This document shows, one piece after another, positions 11,275 through 20,410 of a stretch of DNA of 64,000 nucleotides. This DNA comes from Procambarus clarkii (taxonomy: Eukaryota; Arthropoda; Malacostraca; Decapoda; Cambaridae), in assembly GCF_040958095.1 (NCBI RefSeq), contig NC_091188.1, forward strand, positions 39,694,734 to 39,758,733, written 5' to 3'. The stretch's first letter is position 1, and each line of letters opens with the position of its first letter. The notes below the pieces were generated by a model. The model was not told the origin of the DNA, ran no database searches, and saw nothing but the letters and a program-made list of their open reading frames with translations. Position numbers and translations under genes: made by a program.

Positions 11275-12296
11275 CACGGGTTAGGTGTTCCTCTCCTTCT
11301 ACTTCTCTACCTTCTACTCCCTCTACCCGTATTCTTACTTATTATTCTCTACCAAGGGACTCCAAAACTTTTACCAAAGCCAACTCCACGCCACGTGGTC
11401 CTAAGACGATTGACCGACTTAGGATTCTACACCCAGTATGACGTGACCTAAGCTCTGATCAAAACCCTAGAGTCGCCTCTATGCTGCCACCACCAGACCA
11501 GCTCTACAGAGCAATGATCGAGGTCTGGATCGATCACGCTAATTAATCAACCTTGGGGCTTGATCCCCACTAGTAGTTTATAACCTCGGAAACTTGAGTG
11601 TGGAATTAATTAGATGGGGATGATGAATTCCGATCCGATGTTAGAATCGGCGCCCAATGCAACTCTGCCTCGTGTGGACCCCGTGACCAGGACAAGTGTT
11701 TGACCTCTCCCAGCTGCTCGGCAGATCACACTGATCTGTCCTCGTCTGATCTCGCCCAGACTAGAACATTGTATTGTTCCGCATCGCTTACCCAGTTACT
11801 TTAGCAAGGTTAAGTTATAACAATTATCCTCTGTTTATACTGAATTGATCCAGACTGGTTGAATTATTTTACTTTAATTAGATTACACTAGCCTCTAACG
11901 GCAGAGCTGTTCCCGATCCCCAAAATGGTTAATTGAACTTTGAGAAATACTAGACATGTCAACCCTGCTGACCTATAACCGCCGGTCACTCCGCCTTAAA
12001 AGTTAGATCTGATTCGTGACGTCACTGATGGTGACTTAAACTCAATAATTAGAATACTCTTGATATTGTATCCAGTACTATTATACAATACAATTTTAAT
12101 AAAAATGAATAAAGGCTAATTTTCTCTAAATTACTGAATACTATAGGATGATTCATTATACGCAGATATGAACAAAGCGTCGGTTATTTCCACCGCGAAT
12201 TCCCCTGGGGGTCAGGTCACCATGCGGCTCAGCTTCCCATTCTCTTTTGTCGATAAACCACTCTGGATAATTCTTACAACAGCCTAGTTTGTTACA
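11270..12296 (+). mobile_element. Solo LTR, 1,027 bp, in LINE-B copy 2
   Basis: Compared with other LINE-B copies, the 3' region reads straight through AATTCCC-TGTAACCTACC, but here a 1-kb block starting TGTAACACGG and ending TTTGTTACA is inserted. It has TG..CA termini, a 7-bp inverted end (TGTAACA/TGTTACA) and a 4-bp target duplication TCCC on both sides. That combination is typical of a Gypsy-type LTR left by LTR-LTR recombination. AATAAA near 12,110 could be its polyadenylation signal. No internal coding or second LTR is present. Confidence 0.82.
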
Positions 12297-12671
12297 TCCC
12301 TGTAACCTACCTTACCTCTCTATTGTCAACCCATGTATGTTTTTTTTTTTTTTTTTGTTTTACAAATCAACGCTGTTTTAATGTAATTTTCTGTAATAAT
12401 TTGTAATTGTATTTGTGCTGTTTTTTCAACAATGTTCCCCCCTCTTTTACCTCTATTTTTATTTGTACTCAACGCATTTTTTTCTTTTTACCCATTAGTT
12501 TTAAGCTTTAGTCAGTAGTGTTTTTTCCTGCCCGAAACGCTTTACGTAATAGTGGCTTTAGGCATTGTATGTACTAGCTCCTATCTATAAAGCCAACAAA
12601 CTTTGTAAAATCTCTTTATGTATGTACCTTTGCCTAAATAAAAATTATTATTATTATTATTATTATTATAG

Positions 12672-15600
12672 GGCTCTCGGAAGATCTACTGGAAGTGAAC
12701 GATGCTCGCCTGCAAGACAGCTGTGATGAACAATGAACTACGCAGGCTCTAGATGGACATAGTCACCCTGCAGGAGACACGTCTGCCTGCGACCGGCAGC
12801 ATACGGGAAAAGGACTTTACTTTCTTCTGGCAGGGCAAAACACCAGAAGAGGTAAGGGAGCATGGCATTGGCTTTGCTATCAAGAATAGGTTGTTAGGGT
12901 CCATAGTACAGTACCGCCCATGGAGGAGTCTGCAAGGATCATCAAACTTCAGCTTCATACAGCAGCAGGAATTGTCAGCCTCATCAACATCTATGGACCA
13001 ACACTGACCTCCTCTACCGAAGCGAAGGACGAGTTCTATGATGACCTCGGCCTAACTCTCAGAGACATACCTCAACAAGAGCCAGTCTTCCTCCTGGGAG
13101 ACTTTAGTGCAAGAGTTGGTTCTAATCACAGCTCTTGGCCTTCCTGCCTGGGCCAGTTTGGATTTGGAAGATGAATGAGAGTGGGCAGCGCCTCCTGGAG
13201 TTCTGCTGTCGTCATAATCTCTGCATCACCAATTCCTTCTTCGACACCAAGCCTCAGCACAAGGTTTCCTGGAGACACCCCAGGTCTAAGCGCTGGCACC
13301 AACTCGACCTGGTGCTTACGGGGCATAGCAATATGAGAAGCGTCAAACTGACCCGCAGCTTCCAGAGCTCAGATTGTGACACCGACCACTCTCTCGTCGT
13401 TTGCGGTGTAAAGTTCCAGCCCTGGAAAATCCACAGAGCAAAGAAGGAGGGAAGACCACACATTAACATAAACAAGACCCGTGATCTTCACAAGGTGGAG
13501 GAATTCACTGAGGCGCTGGTAAATGCCCTTCCTGTACCACCCTGTGATAGCGCAAGTGAGAGGTGGTCACATCTCAGGGGCACTATTTTCAACACTGCCA
13601 TGTCCATTTTCGGTATGAGGCAGAATAAGTCAGCAGATTGGTTCGTGGCCAATGCAGAGGAACTGTTACCCCTCGTAGAGGAAAAGAAACGAGCTCTCTC
13701 ATGCTACAAGAACCTGCCCTCAGAAAGGAACCTACAGGCCCTCCGTACTGTCCGCAGTAGAGTTCAACAAACTGCGAGGCTTTTTGCTAATGATTACTGG
13801 CTCTGACTCTGTTCCAGCATCCAGACTGCGGCCACTGTCGGCAACATAGGAGGCATGTACGAAGGGATCAAACAGGCAACAGGCCCTACACAAAACAGGA
13901 CGGCTCCTCTGGAGTCAGCCACTGGAGAGATCATTAAAGACCGTGATCAACAGATGAATCGCTGGGTGGAACATTACTCCGAACTCTACTCCAGAGAGAA
14001 CTTGGTCAGCGTAGAAGCCTTGGATGCAATCGAGTGCCTGTCCATCATGGAAGAACTTGACCTTGAACCAACTGTGGAAGAAGTTGAGAAAGCAGTGGAT
14101 TTACTTTCCTCAAGAAAGGCCCCAGGAGATGACGGGATTCCGCCTGAAGTTCTCAAGTGCGCTCGTGGAACACTTAAAACTGAGCTTCATGAACTTCTGT
14201 GCAGTGCTGGAGAGAGGGCTCGGTGCCACAAGACATGAGAGATGCAAACATCATCACTCTCTACAATAATAAAAATAACAGAAGCGATGTCAACAACTAT
14301 CGCAGCATCTCCCTCCTCAGCGTCATGGGAAAACTCTTCGCCAGGCTTGGTCAGGCTCCAGATTCTTGCTGAAAGAGTGTACCCCGAGTCACAGTGTGGT
14401 TTCCGAGCAGAGGTCGACCACTGACATGGTGTTCTCCCTGAGACAGCTTCAAGAAAAGTGCAGGGAGCAGAGAAAAGCCTTGTATATCGCCTTCATTGAC
14501 CTTACAAAGGCCTTCGACCTCGTGAGTAGGGACGGACTCTTCAAGATCTTGGCCAAAATTGGCTGCCCACCCATTCTATTCAGCATGATACAATCGTTCC
14601 ACAAGGACATGAAGGGAACAACGGCTCAACTTCTGAACCATTCATCATCAACAGTGGTGTTAAACAGGGGTGCGTTCTTGCTCCAACCCTTTTCGGTATC
14701 TTCTTCGCAATCCTCGTCAAGCATGCCTTTGGAACAACCACAGAGGGCATCTATCTCCGTACAAGATTTGATGGAAAGCTCTATAATCTATCCAGACTCC
14801 GAGCAAAGACGAAAGTACAGATGCGAATCCTCTGGGAGTTCCTCTTCGCCGACGACGCAGCGATCACCACACACACACAGCATAAGGCCTGCAGCAGTTA
14901 CTCAATCGCTTTGCCGCAGCCTGTTCCACAATTGGCCTAACAATCAGCCTGAAGAAGACACAGGTGATGGGACAAGATGTCAACGAGCTATCCTGTATAA
15001 ACATCGCAGACTATGTGCTGGAGGCAGTTCACGAGTTTGTGTACCTGGGCTCCACAATCTCAGACACCCTTTCCTTAGATACTGAGCTCAACAGGCGTAT
15101 CGGGAAGGCCGCAACAACACTGGCCCAGGCTCACAAAGCGCATTTGGGAAAATGCCAAACTGACAATGCACACCAAGGCACATGTCTACATGGCATGTAT
15201 GATGAGTACACTTCTCTACGGCTCGGAATCCTGGACCCTGCGCCAGGAGAGAGCTCAATACCTTTCACATGCAGAACCTGAGACGCATTCTTGACATCAC
15301 GTGGAAAGACCACGTCACCAACAACACTGTACTCGAGAGAACAGGAGTCCCTTCAATGTTCACTCTCCTGAAGCAGAGACGCATGCGATGGCTGGGACAT
15401 GTCACACACATGGAAGATGGCCGCATACCAAAGGACCTCTTGTATGGAGAACTGGCATCAGGAAGGAGACCCACCGGAAGACCTCAGCTGCGTTTCAAAG
15501 ACGCCTGCAAACGTGACCTCAAGCAGATGAACATCGACATCAACACTTGGGAGGCAGCAGCTGCAGACAGATCTGCCTGGAGATGTAAAGTGCAGAAGGG

Positions 15601-15800
15601 GCTCCAGCAATTCGAGGATGAACTGAGAAGGCAGCCGGAGGATAATAGACTTCAGAGGAGGTCTCGACCACTGTCAGACGCACCCGCTTCAGCGTTTATC
15701 TGCGCTCGCTGCAGTCGGGACTGTCATTCTTGGGTTGGCCTTCACAGCCACAGCAGGCATTGCATCCAACTAGATTACAACAAATAGACAACCATGGCAC
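12672..15800 (+). mobile_element. RTE-like LINE-E, 3' part with degraded endonuclease and RT
   Basis: Continuation of the element begun at 9,172. It carries the endonuclease (LQETRL, REKDFTFFWQGKTPEEVREH, LLGDFSARVG, DTDHSLVVCG) and the RT (RKAPGDDGIPPEVLK, YIAFIDLTKAFDLVSRDGLF). FADDAA occurs near 14,848 in a shifted frame. It ends with a long C-terminal region (RRMRWLGHVTHMEDGRIPK, GRRPTGRPQLRFKDACKRDL) and a Cys/His-rich end near 15,700-15,780. Frames jump many times. The clade is assigned from motif style only; RTE or a related group is the best guess. Confidence 0.85.
12753..15787 (+). pseudogene. LINE-E endonuclease-reverse transcriptase, multiply frameshifted
   Basis: The protein is spread over at least six frames: 12,753-13,007, 12,920-13,174, 13,135-13,806, 13,855-14,238, 14,366-14,700 and 15,269-15,787. 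A TGA at 13,804 and shifts near 12,920, 13,160, 14,235, 14,390, 14,660 and 15,260 prevent translation. The last frame preserves a single zinc-finger-like CARCSRDCHSWVGLHSHSRH motif, which is common at the C-terminus of this retroelement type. An old inactive copy, more decayed than the LINE-A and LINE-B copies around it. Confidence 0.85.
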
Positions 15801-15954
15801 AACTCCATAACCCCATGGGATTGACGGATGCTTACTATATACTCCCTGGACGTTAGGTCGTCAGACATCATTATTTCCAAATCCTTTACATGCTGCTTTT
15901 TCTACTATGGGCAGATTTTATTGTGTTTTGTACCCTGTATTTTGTTTAAGGTCC

Positions 15955-16190
15955 TCATTTTTACAGTACCTTGAGTACCTGGAATTTATCACTGTTAAAT
16001 ATCATGTTATTTTTTGCTGCCCAATCAAAAATGTTATTAATATCTGCTTGTAGTTTTTCAATGCATTCAGCCGAGGTAATTTTCATAATGATTTTTGTGT
16101 CATCTGCAAAGGATGACACAAAGCAGTGACTTGTATTGTTGTCTATATCTGATATGAGAATAAGGAAAAGCAGGGTCAATCAAACCCATA
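15955..16190 (-). mobile_element. LINE-C fragment around the RT catalytic motif
   Basis: The minus strand reads LLFLILISDIDNNTSHCFVS, then SFADDTKIIMKI and NMIFNSDKFQVL. This matches the FADDTRIFM region of the LINE-C copy at 44.8-45.4 kb. Only about 75 codons are retained, bordered by the minisatellite at 16,190. Confidence 0.8.
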
Positions 16191-16316
16191 AGGGTCAAAC
16201 TACTCATGGTTTTGCATTGTTTTTCGTGTGTCAAACTATCCATGGTATCATTTTGTTTCTCATAGTCAAACTATCCATTTTGTTTCATTTTTTCATGTGT
16301 CAAAGTACCCATGGTG
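16191..16316 (+). repeat. Minisatellite, left part of an array split by an LTR element
   Basis: Degenerate units of GTCAAACTA(C/T)CCATGG type, as at 4,988. The array stops inside a unit at CCCATGGTG (16,316) and resumes at AGGTGTCGCTTTG (20,071). This shows that 16,317-20,070 is an insertion. Confidence 0.8.
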
Positions 16317-17269
16317 TGTGAGAGAGTGTCTCTCAAGATTCTCCCACAGCTGACTTGAATGGCTCATTGCAGTGCACAGTGCACCGGTCTTGTGCACAAG
16401 GTCCTATTTCTGTTAACCCTGGATAGTGACCTGGCATGTTGGGTATCTCCAGGATGCCCACTTAACCAGGAACACTTTCATAATACTGAGACCGCCGTAT
16501 GTCCAGGAAGGAAGTAGATACAGGGAGTTAAGCATACTTGCCACCAAGGGTCAGTGAGTACATTGGCCGGTGGGAGCGTGGGACAGAGGGGAGACGCTAG
16601 CAGCGTCTGATCTCTGGGGTCAACCGGCGCGATGGTGAATAACAGCTATGACGTGGTTGTGACGTGTTCATGACGTCACTCCTGCTACTGCTCATCGAAC
16701 GAGCTAATATGATTGGTTCCCGCCCATTTGCTGCAATGCTGTTGATCAAATTGTAATCCCCTTGTGTGTGCCCCACAAGATGCCCTGAACTTCAGGCAAA
16801 ACCATTCAAGTGAGGGAGACCAAACCCAGAGGACGGATTCTGTTCTGTCTACCGGCCAATAGACTGAACACCGTCTATTCCTCACCATCAAGTTAACTCA
16901 GCGTCTCTACGATATACGACACACTCGCCCAGAATCACGAGTGTGAATATATTGTTCAGAAGCCTAAAGTGACAAAGTCACCAGACCGAAACAGACTGGT
17001 ATCAGGTAACCCCTGGTGACAAAGATCGTTGTGAGTGACTTAGAGTGAACTAAGGCAGTGCCGCCGCCTAAGTAACCTGTGTGTAGCTTTACCACAAGTG
17101 TACCTGCATGGTACCACAGCCGCCGCCAGCTGTCACTCGTCCCGAGCGTGTACCTCAGTACCTCAGTACCTCGAGGCGCCCGCCGCCGCCCTCACTACTA
17201 CGTGACGTCACCACCTTACTCATCGCCAGTGCCAGTGTGTGTGTGTATGTCTGTTAAGCATACAGCACG

Positions 17270-17530
17270 CCCTACTGCAAGTACCCTCCGTGTCTACGAG
17301 CGAAACCAGCTGTCACGCCACCTACGAGTGCTTGTATAAATTTAGGTGCAGACTTAGGTGCAGACTTAGGTGCAGTCTCCGTGATGTAGTGGTAGGACAC
17401 TCGCCCTACTGCAAGTACCTTTCGTGTCTACGAGCGAAACCAGCTGTCAGGCCACCTACGAGTGCTTGTATAAATATAGGTGCAGACTTAGGTGCAGTCT
17501 CCGTGGTGTAGTGGTAAGACACTCGCCTGG
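17270..17530 (+). repeat. Tandem duplication (about 133 bp) containing a partial SINE-1 head
   Basis: The block CTACTGCAAGTACC...GTGCTTGTATAAAT, then AGGTGCAGACTTAGGTGCAG and CTCCGTG(A/G)TGTAGTGG, occurs twice in succession. In the first unit the SINE head is cut at ACTCGCCC and joined back to LTR sequence. In the second it continues into a full SINE. This suggests unequal exchange after SINE insertion. A short inner repeat AGGTGCAGACTT occurs two or three times. Confidence 0.7.
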
Positions 17531-17772
17531 CGTTCCGCGAGCGCTATGTCATGGGTTCGTATCCTGGCCGGGGAGGATTTACTGGGCGCAATTCCTTAAC
17601 TGTAGCCTCTGTTTAACGCAACAGTAAAATGTGTATTTGGATGAAAAAACGATTCTTCGCGGCAGGGGATCGTATTCCAGGGACCGTAGGATTAAGGACT
17701 TGCCCGAAACGCTACGCATACTAGTGGCTGTACAAGAATGTAACAATTGTATATATCTCAAAAAAAAAAAAA
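17498..17772 (+). mobile_element. SINE-1, tRNA-derived SINE with LINE-type tail
   Basis: The head is tRNA-like with a box A region (TAGTGGTAAGACACT) and a box B region (GGTTCGTATCC), so a pol III internal promoter is expected. A body of about 130 bp follows (TTTACTGGGCGCAATTCC...). The 3' part, GCCCGAAACGCTACGCATAC then TAGTGGCTGTACAAGAATG, matches the LINE-A/LINE-B tail core. It ends in poly(A) after ATATATCTC. It is inserted in the large LTR copy A: copy B reads TATAAATGTGCCTG without it. Confidence 0.88.
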
Positions 17773-17960
17773 TGTGCCTGAGTGAGTGAGTGAGTAAGGA
17801 AAGGTACCTTATCTGTAAGTACAAGACCTTGTCATTGTTTTATTGTGTCTGTGTTGATCTGAGGGATCAACCACAGTTCTCACCTTCTCATACCTGACAC
17901 CGGTATAGGTGAGTCGACGGTGAATGCGTGTTATCTGTGTGGTATCACTGCATTTCACTA

Positions 17961-19357
17961 TGTAATAACCCAACCATTGTAATATCGTATCCCTCTGACC
18001 TCTATGATCGTCTCTCGTGATCGAAATCGTTCGCTATCTCTGTTGTAAATTTCTTTCTCTCTTCACTCAATACCCCAGCTCAACACTGTTACAGTCCAGC
18101 ATGACCCCTCACTGGACTGCCCCGTATATAAGAGGAATATTAAATGAGGAAGATACATCAAGGACAAGGGTTATTAGTTTATAAAAAAATAACAAAACTC
18201 ATTAAACACTGCCACCACCTTCCGGACCAACCATACCTGAATGTGTCTATCACCGGTCCCCCAGGAAGGCAAGGCATCAGTAACCATGGCACTCCCGGGT
18301 AGTATGAACGTCAGTAATAAATTTTGGGAAATTAGTTTGTTTAATTTACTTTACTAATTTAAATCCAAGGACAACTTTAGTATCTATTAACTGTAGGAGA
18401 ACATGGGGGGGGGTTGGGGGGGGGTTTCCAATTCAACACACAAAAATGACAAAGTAGAAAAATATATCAAAGGGGAGTTAAGTGAATACCACTGGACAAG
18501 TTATACAATTTATTTTATGAAATATGTAAATTAAGACAATTTGAACATATACCCTATTCTATTCCTCTAGAGGCACAATGGATATCTACTGAGGACATGA
18601 GATCAAGTGCACAATACCTTAAATTACCGCACTAAGGCCAAGATGTTGATGGCTGCCCTCAGCCCCTAGGATACGGGCTTGCGGCCCTCTAGTCCCGATA
18701 CACTCCCCAAGACACACTAATGAAATTTTGTTTTACCAGCTTATTGCTGGGAAGGATTACTCCTCCCACCATCTAATACAGTCCCAGGGCTCCACCCATT
18801 ATTTTGGCAATGGCCAACCATTTAACACTTAGGCCTGAGGTCTGGCTCTCTAGGGCCAATAAGGACTTGGCCCTTATCTCCCGCCAATCATCTTCCCTGA
18901 GGTGCCGTGGAAGGCTACATGAATTCCTGAAGATTGAGTCAGTTCTCCCCAGCTATGCGATGGGGACAATGTACCACTGTATTGGATACCCTCGTCTAGT
19001 GTACCTCCCGAGCAATGTTTACAAAACTGATAAATTATGTTCAAGCCTGTCTCCTGCAAGATAAAGGGTAAGGACATTTGACTCGTCTGGTATGGGGAAG
19101 GGACCACTGAGAGGGAAGAGAGGGAATGAGAGGTGGATGGAGAGGGGAAATTTGAGTGGGGGAAGCCAAAGGTATCCAAGACCAGCCTCAGGTCAACCTC
19201 TTGGCCCTGACAAATGGGCGACAGGGTGGGGGGAGAAGAAGGGGAAGAATGATGGCAAAAGGGAGGGGAGAAAGGGAGAAGGAAGGAGGGGAGAGGGGAG
19301 AAGAAATTAAAGGAGGGGAGAAGGGAGAACCAATGATCTGAGCACCAGATCATTACA
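17961..19357 (+). mobile_element. Nested solo LTR, 1,397 bp
   Basis: It is absent from the otherwise parallel copy B, which reads TTTCACTCGTCTG. The insert begins TGTAATAACCC and ends GATCATTACA, with TG..CA ends and a short inverted TGTAAT/ATTACA. It is flanked by ACTA on both sides (17,957-17,960 and 19,358-19,361). A 4-bp duplication fits Gypsy-type integration. It has a purine-rich stretch at 19,090-19,330. No coding domain was found. Confidence 0.78.
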
Positions 19358-20070
19358 ACTAGTCTGTGAATGTGAGCTTCACATACACCACACATTTAGT
19401 TATTGTGTGTGATTATTATTGTGCATGTTATTGCCTGTCCCATTGACAGTGTAGTTGTGTTTATTGCATATCATCATTACCGAGTATCCGGTTGGAACTC
19501 TTGTGATCCCTTTGCATACCGGCAGTTAGGTTGCCGTGTTAATGACTGACTGTCAACTGTGTTAAGTTAGGTGTTTCTCCACGAGTGGATACGAGTCGAT
19601 TAGCCAGACGTCAAGAGTCTCGCTAATACAACCATAGCTTTGCTGACGCCAATCTAAAGTAAATCAAGCACCCTGTGTATTAATGGTTAAGTTAGTAAAT
19701 AAACTACTGTTAAGCTTTATGCGGTGTTTCCGTTGAACCACTTCTGAATACTGCCAACATTACACAAGCCTTCAGCTCTAAGTGTCTCCAACACTGAGTT
19801 GCCTATAAGTCACAAACTATAAATGTGATGAGGACCCTAGGAGTCCCTTAAAGTGTTTCAACCATTGAGGAGATTCCAACGATCAACGTGGACCAGGACC
19901 AGGTGAGGAGAGACCCTCAAGGACTCTAACTCGACCTTGCTCCCAGGCCCTGTACGGTTGCTCTCGTATTTTCTATTCTGCTAATTCCGACAGCTTCGTG
20001 AAGCGTCTGCCACATGTACATTGGCGACGTACACATTGCAGTCGTGAAAGTAAAAAAGAAAACCCCCACA

Positions 20071-20200
20071 AGGTGTCGCTTTGTTTTCATGGGTCAAACT
20101 AAACCATGGTTTTGCATTGTTTTTCATGGGTCAAAGTACCCATGATGTCTCTGTTTCTCTTGGTCAAAGTACCCATTGTGTACCCATAATGTAGCTTTGT
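20071..20200 (+). repeat. Minisatellite, right part of the split array
   Basis: It continues the 40-bp unit array of 16,191-16,316: GGTGTCGCTTTGTTTTCATG, GGTCAAACTAAACCATGG, GGTCAAAGTACCCATGATG. It ends close to the splice-flanked Star-like exon at 20,257. Confidence 0.8.
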
Positions 20201-20256
20201 GAATGATTCCTCATCTGTGCAATTACAATTTATATCAATTGAAAGATGGGGCTTAC

Positions 20257-20410
20257 CTTCATCTCATCACCTTTAATGTCGAGGGAGAGAAAGTCAATTA
20301 CAGTCACGTTGAGAGCCAGTAGGATGGAGTAGAGAGGAAGCGCCTTCACTTTAATAGCCTCCTTGCTGCTGTCGACGATGTGGCTCAAGACTCCTTTGTA
20401 TCCAATCGGT
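20257..20410 (-). CDS. Star-like gene, exon 4 (FkbM core)
   Basis: The acceptor is TGTGTAG and the donor AAG|GTAAGCCCC. The split codon AA|A from the previous exon gives Lys, then PIGYKGVLSHIVDSS. The exon ends with IDFLSLDIKGDEMK, the D-x-E/D-G-x-E motif seen in FkbM-type methyltransferases. It ends in phase 0. Confidence 0.88.

Larger units (their letters stand above)
10048..12671 (+). mobile_element. LINE-B copy 2, inserted in LINE-E and carrying a solo LTR
   Basis: A 5'-truncated LINE-B begins inside the RT fingers at about 10,048 and ends with the tail core GCCCGAAACGCTTTACGTAA at 12,532 and an (ATT)n run up to 12,671. It interrupts the endonuclease of LINE-E. Its 3' untranslated region is itself split by a 1,027-bp solo LTR at 11,270-12,296. 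Insertion order is therefore LINE-E, then LINE-B, then LTR. Confidence 0.88.
16317..20070 (+). mobile_element. Large solo-LTR-like element, copy A, with nested insertions
   Basis: It begins TGTGAGAGAGTGTCTCTC and ends CCCCCACA. The flanks are TGGTG at 16,312-16,316 and AGGTG at 20,071-20,075, a 5-bp target duplication with one mismatch. The host minisatellite supports TGGTG as the original. Copy B at 42,408-44,359 gives the uninterrupted form (1,952 bp). The extra length here comes from SINE-1 material with a tandem duplication (17,340-17,772) and a nested solo LTR (17,961-19,357). A TTGGCGACGT motif near 20,023 resembles primer-binding-site sequences but lies inside the unit. No coding domain was recognised, so it is a solo LTR or a non-autonomous LTR element. 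Confidence 0.75.

Noticed and set aside
17498..17570. Possible functional tRNA gene
   Set aside because: The tRNA-like box A and box B belong to the head of SINE-1, followed by the SINE body and tail; the same head recurs at 32,150-32,220 and 53,520.
19092..19395. Overlapping open frames rich in Gly/Arg/Lys or Ser/Pro
   Set aside because: Caused by the purine-rich stretch inside the nested solo LTR; open on both strands because of base composition.
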